Shown piece by piece: positions 8,912 through 16,815 of a DNA stretch of 34,197 nucleotides. The stretch covers positions 21,324 through 55,520 of the forward strand of contig PEAB01000015.1 in assembly GCA_002753395.1 (NCBI GenBank), written 5' to 3'. The position numbers and the translations under genes are program-made. Numbering within the stretch: the first letter of the stretch is position 1; each line of letters starts with the position of its first letter. Origin of the DNA: Nitrospirae bacterium MYbinv3 (GTDB taxonomy: Bacteria > Nitrospirota > Thermodesulfovibrionia > Thermodesulfovibrionales > Magnetobacteriaceae). The notes beneath the pieces are model-generated. The model made no database searches. It was not told the origin of the DNA and saw nothing but the letters and a program-made list of their open reading frames with translations.

Positions 8912-9418
8912 CTATTTATCGGCTTTTTCTGTAGGATAGCCCCTTTTTATCCAATCAACAATACCAACCCTATACCAGTAGATCTTTGTAAAGCTAAAGC
9001 CAAGGTATTCTAGGAAGAAAGTTGCTGTGGCAGCCTCCCAGTTCATTTCGCTGTCGCAGTAAACAACGACAATTGAATCTAAATCGTACTTGTTAATCAA
9101 GGTTGGGTCGTTAAAGAGTTCATCAAACGGCAGTGATTCAGCCCCTATGATATGCTCATTCTCATAATCCTTCTTGGGCCTGACATCCAGCAAGATAAAC
9201 TTCTTCTTATCGTCTATCCAGCCCTTCAGTCTACCGCCTGTTATTTTGGTGTAGTCTTCAAAGAAATAAGGCATACTCTCATTTTCCTTGAACCTTTGCT
9301 TGAGCTTTCTCATTTCCTGTATTGCTGGATAGAGCCACGTTATAGCAGATGCGTAGTTATCCATAACCACCACTACAATAAATAAGGCTAATATGGCTAT
9401 TGTAGATTTCTTATACAT
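8912..9418 (-). CDS. Membrane-anchored rhodanese-domain protein
   Basis: 168 residues, with AAAAGGAGATAACG giving a strong ribosome site before the ATG. Residues 5-20 are hydrophobic, forming a signal anchor or signal peptide, so the protein should be exported or face the periplasm. The rhodanese fold spans about 70-165: LLDVRPKKDYENEHI at 77-91 is the classic first motif, and YCDSEMNWEAA places the active-site cysteine at C121. Rhodaneses move sulfane sulfur or act in redox sensing; the substrate cannot be told from sequence. It is transcribed alone, convergent with the permease gene. The active-site loop is not the standard CxxGxR type, so sulfurtransferase activity is uncertain. Confidence 0.85.
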   Translation of the reverse strand: MYKKSTIAILALFIVVVVMDNYASAITWLYPAIQEMRKLKQRFKENESMPYFFEDYTKITGGRLKGWIDDKKKFILLDVRPKKDYENEHIIGAESLPFDELFNDPTLINKYDLDSIVVVYCDSEMNWEAATATFFLEYLGFSFTKIYWYRVGIVDWIKRGYPTEKADK

Positions 9419-9530
9419 CGTTATCTCCTTTTGTTACATTTTCTTTAAATGATACATAGTAAATCATACACTTAGAACAAGGGTTTTTATAACACATCTG
9501 GACGATTTTGTCAAGAGGAATAAAGGATTG

Positions 9531-9662
9531 GGGTGCATAAGAATTTCATGGGGGACAATAAAAATAAATGGGGTCAAGGGAACTGTCCCCTTGTGGGTGG
9601 GTCTGAGGGAGGGCAAAGCCCACCATTCTATTCAAAAATCCTCACGACTTTCTTATGCACCC
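9531..9662. repeat. Family 1 inverted-repeat element, copy B
   Basis: A 132-bp copy of the GGGTGCATAAGAA element, in the opposite orientation to copy A. It is flanked by a perfect 9-bp direct repeat AAAGGATTG (9522-9530 and 9663-9671). The right duplication overlaps the first two bases of the 96-bp repeat that follows, so copy B apparently inserted at the edge of that repeat. Frames across it are artefacts of the repeat. Confidence 0.8.
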
Positions 9663-9669
9663 AAAGGAT

Positions 9670-9765
9670 TGTCTGAACTAGGATTACACGGATTAAATGA
9701 TTTACAGGAAAAAGATTTTAAATAAACCTGGTAATCCCTTAATCCGTTAAATCGTGGTTCAGACA
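9670..9765. repeat. 96-bp inverted-repeat element (family 2, uninterrupted copy)
   Basis: It starts TGTCTGAACTAGGATTACAC and ends in the imperfect inverse (CGTGGTTCAGACA), giving inverted ends of about 27 bp. Its second copy at 13497-13747 is interrupted by another element. No ORF. I recall similar TGTCTGAAC/GTTCAGACA repeats in other bacterial genomes. Confidence 0.75.
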
Positions 9766-9840
9766 TTTTTTAATGCAACCATGCAGAGCACCCCTTTCTT
9801 TTTCAAATACGATTGCCCTGAGGGCTGTATAGATGCGTTT

Positions 9841-9894
9841 TTTACTTATGTATGATATGTGTTATAATAATCAGTGACTTTTATCATAAGGAGG
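9841..9894 (+). promoter_or_regulatory. Promoter and ribosome site of fbp
   Basis: TTTACT (9841-9846) and TATAAT (9863-9868) are 16 bp apart. A full AAGGAGG ribosome site (9888-9894) lies 7 bp before the ATG at 9902. Confidence 0.55.
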
Positions 9895-9901
9895 AAACCA
9901 T

Positions 9902-10873
9902 ATGCCAAAAATAGGGATGGACTTAAACAGATTCATACTTGAGGAAGAACGTAAATACCCCAGTGCAACGGGGTCGCTGTCAATAGCCTTGATGTCGATC
10001 GAGACCGCATCCAAGATCATAGCCGCACATACCAGGATGGCAGGACTTGCCGATATCTTTGGAAAGGCGGACAAGGTAAACATTCAGGGGGAGGAGGTGC
10101 AGAGGCTGGATGAGTTTTCAAATGCTGTGCTTGTGCGGGTATTGTCTGACAGTGGGCAGTTCTACGCAATTGCCTCTGAGGAGATGGATGACCCTATATA
10201 CCCTGAAAAAGGAGTGGATGCCAAATACATTGTGGCCTTTGATCCGCTTGACGGCTCAACTAACATAGAGGTAGGCATAAATGTAGGCACCATCTTCTCT
10301 ATCTACAAAAGGGTCACCGGCACTATGTATGACTTTATGCAGGGGGGGTGCAGACAGGTGGCTGCTGGTTATGTGATGTATGGCTCCTCGTGCATCTTTG
10401 TCTATACGACAGGCTCGGATGTAAACGGGTTTACGCTGGATCCGTCAAACGGGTTGTTTCTGTTGTCTCATCCTGCCCTGAAGATACCGCAAAAGGGTAG
10501 TACATACTCTGTAAACGAGTCCAACTCCAAGGGATGGACTCAAAAGGTCAGGGACTACTTTGACTCTCTTAAGGATGAGGCCTACACGGCAAGGTTTATT
10601 GGCACTATGGTCGGAGACGTCCACAGGACACTACTTAAGGGAGGCGTTTTTGCCTATCCAGCGGATGCTAAGAGTAAGAAAGGAAAGCTTCGTCTCCTGT
10701 ACGAGGTCTTTCCAATGTCGATGATCACAAGGATGGCCGGCGGTATGGCTACAGATGGCGAAAACACATTATGCGACATAAAACCTACAGAGATACATCA
10801 ACGAACCCCTATATTTTTGGGCAGTACATATGAGGTTGAGAAATTCCTAAGTATGCAGCAGCCTTTGCTGTAA
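9902..10873 (+). CDS. fbp: Class I fructose-1,6-bisphosphatase
   Basis: Hydrolyses fructose 1,6-bisphosphate to fructose 6-phosphate and phosphate in gluconeogenesis (and in the Calvin cycle where present), in the cytoplasm. The 323-residue length matches the family. Metal-ligand motifs are visible: SEE at 92-94 and DPLDGSTNI at 114-122. The C-terminal substrate and metal region GKLRLLYEVFP is intact. A full Shine-Dalgarno and a good promoter precede it, and a 16-bp perfect hairpin ends it, so it is a single-gene transcript. Nothing looks broken. Confidence 0.96.
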   Translation: MPKIGMDLNRFILEEERKYPSATGSLSIALMSIETASKIIAAHTRMAGLADIFGKADKVNIQGEEVQRLDEFSNAVLVRVLSDSGQFYAIASEEMDDPIYPEKGVDAKYIVAFDPLDGSTNIEVGINVGTIFSIYKRVTGTMYDFMQGGCRQVAAGYVMYGSSCIFVYTTGSDVNGFTLDPSNGLFLLSHPALKIPQKGSTYSVNESNSKGWTQKVRDYFDSLKDEAYTARFIGTMVGDVHRTLLKGGVFAYPADAKSKKGKLRLLYEVFPMSMITRMAGGMATDGENTLCDIKPTEIHQRTPIFLGSTYEVEKFLSMQQPLL

Positions 10874-10883
10874 ACCGTTGTGT

Positions 10884-10930
10884 ATTTAAAAGCAGATAGT
10901 GTGCGGGATTCCCTCTATCTGCTTTTAAAT
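10884..10930. terminator. Bidirectional terminator between fbp and the pilin gene
   Basis: The 16-base arms ATTTAAAAGCAGATAG (10884-10899) and its exact complement (10915-10930) enclose a 15-base loop. The T-rich outer ends serve both converging genes. Confidence 0.8.
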
Positions 10931-10948
10931 TGACTAAGTGCTGGGAGT

Positions 10949-11509
10949 CTATCTAGCCGTTACTATATAGCTAAAGATCGGTGAGGTTGAATCTGTTGCG
11001 TATGCAGTGATGTTAACCCCACGGCTGCTGCTGGGCGTTAAAAAGACCTCTCCCTCAGCATTGTGTGCTATAACAAACAGTGGATCCCCTGTAAGTGGGC
11101 TTACGTCGCCCTTGTAGATATGGTGATTGATGAAGGTATTAAGCAGGCCGGTGATACCGTTTGGGTATGCCGTGTACGTACTGGTGCTGGACTGATTGTA
11201 TATTCCCTGGCAGGTTTTACCTGTTGCCGTTGCGTTTGATGCCTCGATACAGCCCTGATCGCCTCCCCTGTTTGTTATTACTATGTATGGTTCTCCTGCT
11301 ACATAGGAATCAAGATAACTCTGAAGATCTGCAATGGAACCCCTCGCTCCTGATTCAATAGACCTAACCTTTGCCCTATCCCTTTGACCTAAAAATGCTG
11401 GCACCGCTATAGAGGTCAGTATCCCTATAATCGCTATAACTATTAATAGCTCAACTAATGTAAACCCCTCTTCAGACTCACTACCCATATTATACCTTTC
11501 TGTAAGCAT
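10949..11509 (-). CDS. Type IV pilin / pseudopilin
   Basis: 186 residues with the class III signal EEGFTLVELLIVIAIIGIL. Cleavage is expected after G15, making F16 the mature N-terminus with Glu at mature position 5. The hydrophobic helix is followed by a globular domain with two cysteines that could form a disulfide. A second in-frame ATG at 11488, with its own AAAGG site, would give an 8-residue leader; both starts are plausible. It lacks neighbouring pilus assembly genes, so it is an orphan major or minor pilin. A 17-bp palindrome lies 33 bp upstream. The gene converges on fbp across a shared terminator. Confidence 0.88.
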   Translation of the reverse strand: MLTERYNMGSESEEGFTLVELLIVIAIIGILTSIAVPAFLGQRDRAKVRSIESGARGSIADLQSYLDSYVAGEPYIVITNRGGDQGCIEASNATATGKTCQGIYNQSSTSTYTAYPNGITGLLNTFINHHIYKGDVSPLTGDPLFVIAHNAEGEVFLTPSSSRGVNITAYATDSTSPIFSYIVTAR

Positions 11510-11542
11510 AGCACACCCTTCTTTCTATATCAATTTTCCTAT

Positions 11543-11559
11543 CGGTTTAAAACCGATTT
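11543..11559. promoter_or_regulatory. Palindromic operator candidate upstream of the pilin gene
   Basis: ATCGGTTT-A-AAACCGAT is a perfect inverted repeat (8+1+8), 33 bp upstream of the pilin start. There is no T-run after it in the relevant direction and no gene that it would terminate, so a protein-binding site is more likely than a terminator. Confidence 0.4.
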
Positions 11560-11694
11560 TGTCTTTCCAATAAAACTATGCAGTACTGAATCAATAATCA
11601 TACCAAGATGTGCACCCTGCTATTAATGGCTGTTTATAAGGTATATTCTCTATCCTTGCATAGTGTTGGGTTTTAGAGGAGAGATTAAGGGGAT

Positions 11695-11841
11695 CTACCC
11701 TTTCGCACTTTTTTATAAACCAGCATTTTATGAAACCTTGAAAATAGATTCCCGCTTTCGCGGGAATGACAGCAAATGGCGTTTTTAGCTGTTCTATGTC
11801 GTTCCTGCGTAAGCAGGAATCCAGAAAGTGCAAAACTATAG
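11695..11841. repeat. Family 3 element (CTAYASTTTTGCAC ends), copy 1
   Basis: A 147-bp element with ends CTACCCTTTCGCAC and GTGCAAAACTATAG (inverse CTATAGTTTTGCAC). Inside are two hairpins, CCCGCTTTCGCGGG and TTCCTGCGTAAGCAGGAA. An imperfect 7-bp flank match (AGGGGAT / ATGGGAT) may be its target duplication. The apparent minus-strand ORF across it (11591-11833), with the words SCLRRND and VIPAKAG, is repeat-derived and not a gene. Most of the 11510-11954 gap is this element. Confidence 0.75.
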
Positions 11842-11912
11842 AATGGGATGTAAATTTTATAATGTTGTTAAGCAGTTATGCCTAAATTTGTCATCGTGGT
11901 GACATAATATGT

Positions 11913-11943
11913 CAGAGAGGCCATATTATAGATGACCTCTCTG
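11913..11943 (-). terminator. Hairpin downstream of the 11955-12398 gene
   Basis: CAGAGAGG (11913-11920) pairs with CCTCTCTG (11936-11943) around a 15-base loop, just past the stop codon of the minus-strand gene. The T-run is weak. Confidence 0.45.
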
Positions 11944-11954
11944 CTAATACACGG

Positions 11955-12398
11955 TTATTCTGACATCTCAGGCATTACCACACTGCCTTTGGGAACGTCA
12001 ATATCCTTGAAACAGTTGATGTTTGTCGGAAATTCGTCTGAGTAAGCGTGTTTAAGATAGTTTACTATCTTTGAACGTTCATGTGTAGTAACCAGGTCAC
12101 GGCCGTCTATTATGTTGTGTATCTTCTCCACGCTAATGACCTTAAAGTATGCCCCCATTAGCAATGTAAATGTCTCTAACTCATCCTGTTGGCAGATCTC
12201 ATAAAACAGCCTCCTTGCCTTATTGCCATAGAGTTCGTTGGTATAAAAAAAGGTCAACACGTCGTTTGAACGGTTGAAGCTGCTATAAAAACTGTTGAGG
12301 GTCTCAACAAGGTTTATATACATTGACTCTAAATCATCATCGCCTTCTGACATCATAGATATCAAATTCACGATATTATCAAAATACTTAATTCTCAT
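11955..12398 (-). CDS. Protein of unknown function
   Basis: 147 residues. AGAGGAGC lies 6 bp before the ATG, a strong ribosome site, and a hairpin follows the stop, so this looks like a real single-gene unit. The sequence is predicted mostly helical and acidic at both ends, with no signal peptide, membrane segment or catalytic motif that I recognise. Features are an acidic cluster SEGDDDLES (18-26), a central part rich in aromatic residues, and a Pro/Met-rich tail. Its neighbours give no functional clue. Confidence 0.7.
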   Translation of the reverse strand: MRIKYFDNIVNLISMMSEGDDDLESMYINLVETLNSFYSSFNRSNDVLTFFYTNELYGNKARRLFYEICQQDELETFTLLMGAYFKVISVEKIHNIIDGRDLVTTHERSKIVNYLKHAYSDEFPTNINCFKDIDVPKGSVVMPEMSE

Positions 12399-12574
12399 AA
12401 AAGCTCCTCTTGACCACTTTCATATATAATACCTTTTTTGCACGCATAGATAGTATCTTTAAGATCGGTAAACAAAATTTACACGATCATCCTCTCTCTC
12501 ATATAGCATATACTGTGCCATCTCTTTAGATTATAATCAATTACCTAAACTATATGCAATTGTATATACTACAC

Positions 12575-12719
12575 GGGTGCATAAGAAAGTCGTGGGAAAT
12601 TATGTCATTCCCCTGTTCAAGCCAGGGGCAGGCTCTGCGAAAGCAGGAATCTATTAGCTTGTGGATTGCCGTGTCGAGCACGGCAATGACAGGACGACCC
12701 ATAGGTTTCTTATGCACCC
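12575..12719. repeat. Family 1-ended element, copy C, with different interior
   Basis: A 145-bp element with the GGGTGCATAAGAAAGTCGTG end and TTTCTTATGCACCC. Its interior is unlike copies A and B: it holds a CATTCCCC...GCAGGAAT segment and a perfect hairpin TTGCCGTG/CACGGCAA (12666-12686). Direct repeat TACTACAC flanks it (12567-12574 and 12720-12727). It ends 12 bp before the tlyA-type start codon. It fills most of the 12399-12731 gap; the remainder holds only possible promoters. Confidence 0.75.
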
Positions 12720-12731
12720 TACTACACTATA

Positions 12732-13469
12732 GTGATAAAAAAGAGGATAGACACAGCGCTTGTAGAAAAAGGGCTTGTTCAATCAAGGGAAAGGGCTAGA
12801 GCCTTGCTCATGGAAAACAAGGTGCTTGTCAACAGTGTTCCTGTTACAAAGCCGGGCCATATCGTTTGCGTTGACACGGACGTCATAACGCTTAGAGATT
12901 GCGACATGCCCTATGTAAGCAGGGGCGGGTTAAAGCTGCGCTTTGCGCTGGAACAATTCAACCTGGATGTTGCTGACATGACCGCTATTGATGTTGGTGC
13001 CTCAACTGGCGGATTTACGGACTGCCTGCTTCAGCAGGGAGCTGCAAGGGTCTATGCCGTAGACGTTGGATATGGCCAACTAGCATGGAAGCTAAGGAGC
13101 GATAACAGGGTTATACCCATCGAAAGGACAAACATCCGATACATGGACAGGGCAATAATCCCCGAGGCAATCGACATTGCTGTTGTTGACGTCTCCTTCA
13201 TCTCACTTAAGATAGTGGTACCTGTCGTACTTGAATTTCTGCGTTCGGGGGGTAATTTGGTCTGTCTTATAAAGCCGCAGTTTGAGATAGGCAAGGGGGC
13301 AGTAGGCAAAGGGGGCATCGTCAAGGAGGAAGAGAAACGGATACAGGTAGTTGACGACCTTCAGACATTCATCTTAAGTCTGGGCCTGGAGGTCAAGGGA
13401 GTCTGCCAAAGCCCGATTAAAGGCCAAAAAGGTAATACTGAATATCTTCTCTACACGCTAAAGAGTTGA
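12732..13469 (+). CDS. tlyA: TlyA-family rRNA 2'-O-methyltransferase (S4 + FtsJ-like)
   Basis: 245 residues. An S4 RNA-binding domain (about 3-60) is joined to a Rossmann methyltransferase domain: YVSRGGLKL 61-69, SAM-binding DVGASTGGFTDCLL 87-100, and the DVSFISL motif. Members methylate 16S and 23S rRNA (2'-O of cytidine); some are annotated as hemolysin A, an older name. The start is GTG, with no Shine-Dalgarno in front of it. A family 1 element inserted 12 bp upstream. The alternative ATG at 12810 would remove the S4 domain, so GTG is preferred. The stop codon lies within a word (GTTGACTTAAGGC) that is repeated at 24370. Confidence 0.92.
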   Translation: MIKKRIDTALVEKGLVQSRERARALLMENKVLVNSVPVTKPGHIVCVDTDVITLRDCDMPYVSRGGLKLRFALEQFNLDVADMTAIDVGASTGGFTDCLLQQGAARVYAVDVGYGQLAWKLRSDNRVIPIERTNIRYMDRAIIPEAIDIAVVDVSFISLKIVVPVVLEFLRSGGNLVCLIKPQFEIGKGAVGKGGIVKEEEKRIQVVDDLQTFILSLGLEVKGVCQSPIKGQKGNTEYLLYTLKS

Positions 13470-13496
13470 CTTAAGGCAGTGAAGATGAATAGTGAT

Positions 13497-13747
13497 TGTC
13501 TGAACTAGGGTTACACAGATGAAAGGATTTACAGGAAGAAGAGATTTTATAATCCTCTACAGTTTTGCACTTTCTGGATTCCTGCTTACGCAGGAATGAC
13601 ATAGAACAGCCCAAAACGCTATTTGCTGTCATTCCAGCGAAAGCGGGAATCTATTTTCAAGGGCTGCATAAAACGCTGGTTTACAAGAAAGTGCAAAAGT
13701 ATAGTAATCCTGACAATCCTTAAATCCGTTAAATCGTGGTTCAGACA
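13497..13747. repeat. Family 2 96-bp repeat, interrupted copy
   Basis: Starts TGTCTGAACTAGGG and ends GTGGTTCAGACA, like the copy at 9670-9765. The two halves are separated by a 148-bp element plus one copy of a 7-bp duplication; without these the length is exactly 96 bp. It occupies the 13470-13758 gap. Confidence 0.85.
13557..13704. repeat. Family 3 element, copy 2, inserted in a family 2 repeat
   Basis: 148 bp with ends CTACAGTTTTGCACTTTCT and the inverse of CTATACTTTTGCACTTTCT. TAATCCT flanks it on both sides (13550-13556 and 13705-13711). The interior hairpins match copy 1 at 11695-11841 in the opposite orientation. No coding capacity, so it is a non-autonomous element. Confidence 0.85.
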
Positions 13748-13758
13748 TCTTCGTCAAA

Positions 13759-16700
13759 TTAAGGTCGTTGGAATTTATCGAGGTAGATGTAGATAACCGG
13801 GGTGATGTACAGCGTCAGGAGCTGAGAAAAGAGCAGCCCGCCTACCACTGCAAGGCCAAGTGGACGAGTTGCCTCGGAGCTGGCACCTAATGCCAAAGCT
13901 ATGGGCAAAGAACCCATCAATGCGGCCATTGTAGTCATCATGATCGGCCTAAAACGGATTAGGCAGCCCTCAAATATCGCCTCTGCCGCACTCTTGCCCC
14001 TCTTGCGCTGGGCGTCCAAGGCAAAGTCGATCATCATAATAGCATTCTTCTTCACAATACCAACAAGCATGATTACACCAACAAAGGCATAGACATCCAG
14101 CTCCTTGTGAAACAACATCAGCGTCAAGAGCGCCCCAATACCGGCGGAAGGCAGCCCAGAGAGTATCGTCAAAGGATGTATGAAGCTCTCATAGAGTATC
14201 CCAAGCACCAGATATATAACCGCTATGGCCATCACAAGCAGTATCCACAACCCCTTTGTTGAGGATTGAAACGCCTGCGCCGAACCCTGAAAAGCAGTGC
14301 TAATACTAGCGGGTAGGTCGCTGCGAGCCAGCTTGTTCACGGCCTCCACGCCCTCGCTTAAGGCCACACCCGATCTGAGATTAAACGAGATGGTAACAGC
14401 CGGAAGCTGCCCCAGGTGATTAACCACAAGCGGTCCAACATCGTTTGTCAAATTGGCCACATAACTTAAGGGCACAAGCGCACCACTGCTTGAACGTATA
14501 TAGAGCATGGATAGGTTTTTTGCATCCAACTGATACTCCGGCAAAAGCTCCATAATGACCTTGTACTGGTTGTTGGGTGCATAAATAGTCGATACCTGAC
14601 GCGAGCCGTAGGCGCTGTAGAGGGCTTCCTCGATCTGCTGCGCCGTAACCCCAAGGGCTGATGCCTGGTCACGGTTGAGCTCAACGTTTATCTGCGGATT
14701 TTTTATAAGCATGTCGCTTGTAACATCCTGCAACTGCGGCAGCGCACGCATCTTGGATTCAAACAGGAGGCTGTACTTGTACAGGTCCTCTGTGGAGGGA
14801 CTCTGGAGCGTAAACTGATACTGACTCTTGGTCAACTGCCCGCCAATACGTATCAAAGGCAAGTTTTGCATATATATCTGTATGCCGGTCACCTTTGAAA
14901 ACTTAGGCCGGAACTGCTGTATAATCTGATCTGCATTTAACTTGCGCTCGGAGCGGGGCTTTAAGCGCATGAATATGCGTCCGGTGTTGCCTGAGACGTT
15001 GGGGCCGCTTGCCCCAATGCTTGACATAAAGGCATCGACGTTTGGGTCATCGCTAATAATGGCAGCCAGCTCCTTCTGATGCCTTGCCATCGATTCAAAG
15101 GATATCCCCTGCTGGGCCTCCGTAAATGAAAACAACTGACCAGTATCTACACTCGGTAAAAAGCCCATCGGTATCTTCCAGAACAGGTACGCAGAGATAA
15201 AAAATAACAATATGGATATAAACAGCGTTATGAGTTTAAAATTCAACACCTGCCTGAGTGTTACCTCATAGAGCCTGAGCATACCGGTAAATACCCTCTC
15301 TGTTGCGTTATAAAGCCGGCCATGATCCTTGGCAGCGTGGTGGCGCAGGAATCGGGAGCACATCATGGGGGTAAGGCTCAAGGACACAAAGCCGGAGACC
15401 AGGATGGCGATACTTATGGTCACCGCAAACTCGTGAAGAAGCCGTCCAAGTATACCGCCCATAAACAAGACAGGTATGAAAACGGCCACAAGGGACAACG
15501 TCATCGACAGAATGGTGAAACCAATCTCCCTTGAGCCATTTATGGCTGCATCGTAGGGCGGTTCGCCATGCTCCATGTGCCGGACGATGTTCTCAAGCAT
15601 GACGATGGCATCATCTACGACAAAACCGACAGACAACGTTAAGGCCATCAACGACATAATATTAACACTGTAGCCAAGCAAGTACATCCCGGCAAATGTG
15701 CCAGTTATAGACAGCGGCAGCGCAAGGGCCGGTATAATCGTGGCTGAGAGGTTACGTAAAAACAAAAATATGACTAACACTACAAGGAAGACCGTAAGCC
15801 CCAACGTATCTTTAACATCATCCACAGAGGCACGTATTGAAACAGAGCGGTCGTACAGGACGTTTAGATCAACGGAGGCTGGCATCTGTTGGCGGAACTC
15901 TGGAAGCATCTTCTTTATGGAGTTCACTATCTCAACAGTGTTAGTGCCCGGTTGGCGTTGAATTGCCAGGATGATGGCACGAGTGTTCTTATACCAGCTT
16001 GCTATCTTGTTCTCTTCCACACTGTCTATCACGGTACCAAGTTCGCCAATACGTACGGGGGCGCCACCCCGGTATGTTACGATCAGGGGGAGGTAGTCCT
16101 TTGCTTTGAGGATCTGCCCGCTGGCGTTGATAGTAAATGCGCGTTCTTTGCCATACAGCGCCCCAGTGGGGATGTTTACATTGCCCTTTTGGATAGCCGT
16201 TAAGACATCGTCCAGGCCAATCCCCCTGCTTACGAGGGCGTTGGGGTCTAGCTGTACCCTGACGGCATACTTCTGTGTCCCAAATATCTGCACTTGTGCC
16301 ACACCGCTGAGCATGGATACGCGGGGGGCTATCAGAGTGTCGGCGTACTCGTTGACGCTTGATATGGGAAGTGTGGCGGAGCTTATTGCAAGGTAGAGAA
16401 CAGGCTGGTCTGCCGGGTTGACCTTCTGATAAACTGGCGGTGTGGGCATGTTGGGGGGCAGAAGTGTGGCTGCCTTTGCTATCATTGCCTGAACGTCCTG
16501 ACCGGCAGCGTCTATGCTCCTGCTCAGTTTAAACTGAAGGGTTATCTGAGTGAGCCCCTGGGCATTGGTGGAGGTCATGGAGTTCAGACCCGCTATTGTC
16601 GAAAACTGTCTCTCCAAGGGGGTTGCAACGATGCTGGCCATTGTCTCAGGGTTGGCCCCCGGCAGGGTTGCGGACACAAGGATCGTGGGGAAGTCCACGT

Positions 16701-16815
16701 TGGGCAGGTCACTTACCGGCAGGAATCGATAACTTATGACACCAAAAAGCATGATAGCTAACATCACCAGCGTCGTCATAACCTTACGGTTAATGAATAT
16801 CTCTGAGATGTTCAT
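13759..16815 (-). CDS. RND multidrug efflux pump, inner-membrane subunit (AcrB/MdtBC type)
   Basis: A 1018-residue proton-driven exporter of the HAE1 type. It shows the N-terminal MNISEIFINRKVMTTL with the first membrane helix, two large periplasmic loops, and the duplicated 12-helix layout. Proton-relay aspartates D401 and D402 are in GFVVDDAIVMLENI. The C-terminal half has the matching GIVKKNAIMMIDFA segment and RFRPIMMTT. PNVDFPTI in the first loop and the overall pattern are closest to MdtB/MdtC-like pumps. It is the last gene of a three-gene operon; its ATG overlaps the stop of the membrane-fusion gene by 4 bp. Substrates cannot be told from sequence. Confidence 0.95.
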   Translation of the reverse strand: MNISEIFINRKVMTTLVMLAIMLFGVISYRFLPVSDLPNVDFPTILVSATLPGANPETMASIVATPLERQFSTIAGLNSMTSTNAQGLTQITLQFKLSRSIDAAGQDVQAMIAKAATLLPPNMPTPPVYQKVNPADQPVLYLAISSATLPISSVNEYADTLIAPRVSMLSGVAQVQIFGTQKYAVRVQLDPNALVSRGIGLDDVLTAIQKGNVNIPTGALYGKERAFTINASGQILKAKDYLPLIVTYRGGAPVRIGELGTVIDSVEENKIASWYKNTRAIILAIQRQPGTNTVEIVNSIKKMLPEFRQQMPASVDLNVLYDRSVSIRASVDDVKDTLGLTVFLVVLVIFLFLRNLSATIIPALALPLSITGTFAGMYLLGYSVNIMSLMALTLSVGFVVDDAIVMLENIVRHMEHGEPPYDAAINGSREIGFTILSMTLSLVAVFIPVLFMGGILGRLLHEFAVTISIAILVSGFVSLSLTPMMCSRFLRHHAAKDHGRLYNATERVFTGMLRLYEVTLRQVLNFKLITLFISILLFFISAYLFWKIPMGFLPSVDTGQLFSFTEAQQGISFESMARHQKELAAIISDDPNVDAFMSSIGASGPNVSGNTGRIFMRLKPRSERKLNADQIIQQFRPKFSKVTGIQIYMQNLPLIRIGGQLTKSQYQFTLQSPSTEDLYKYSLLFESKMRALPQLQDVTSDMLIKNPQINVELNRDQASALGVTAQQIEEALYSAYGSRQVSTIYAPNNQYKVIMELLPEYQLDAKNLSMLYIRSSSGALVPLSYVANLTNDVGPLVVNHLGQLPAVTISFNLRSGVALSEGVEAVNKLARSDLPASISTAFQGSAQAFQSSTKGLWILLVMAIAVIYLVLGILYESFIHPLTILSGLPSAGIGALLTLMLFHKELDVYAFVGVIMLVGIVKKNAIMMIDFALDAQRKRGKSAAEAIFEGCLIRFRPIMMTTMAALMGSLPIALALGASSEATRPLGLAVVGGLLFSQLLTLYITPVIYIYLDKFQRP

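Noticed and set aside
11591-11833. 80-residue minus-strand frame with SCLRRND and VIPAKAG words
   Set aside because: The frame is a translation of the family 3 repeat and recurs wherever such hairpins occur.
11695-11841. CRISPR array, suggested by repeated palindromes
   Set aside because: Palindromes are paired within mobile repeats; there is no regular repeat-spacer pattern and no cas gene.
12554-12799. 81-residue plus-strand frame upstream of tlyA
   Set aside because: It lies in element C and overlaps the start of tlyA in another frame.
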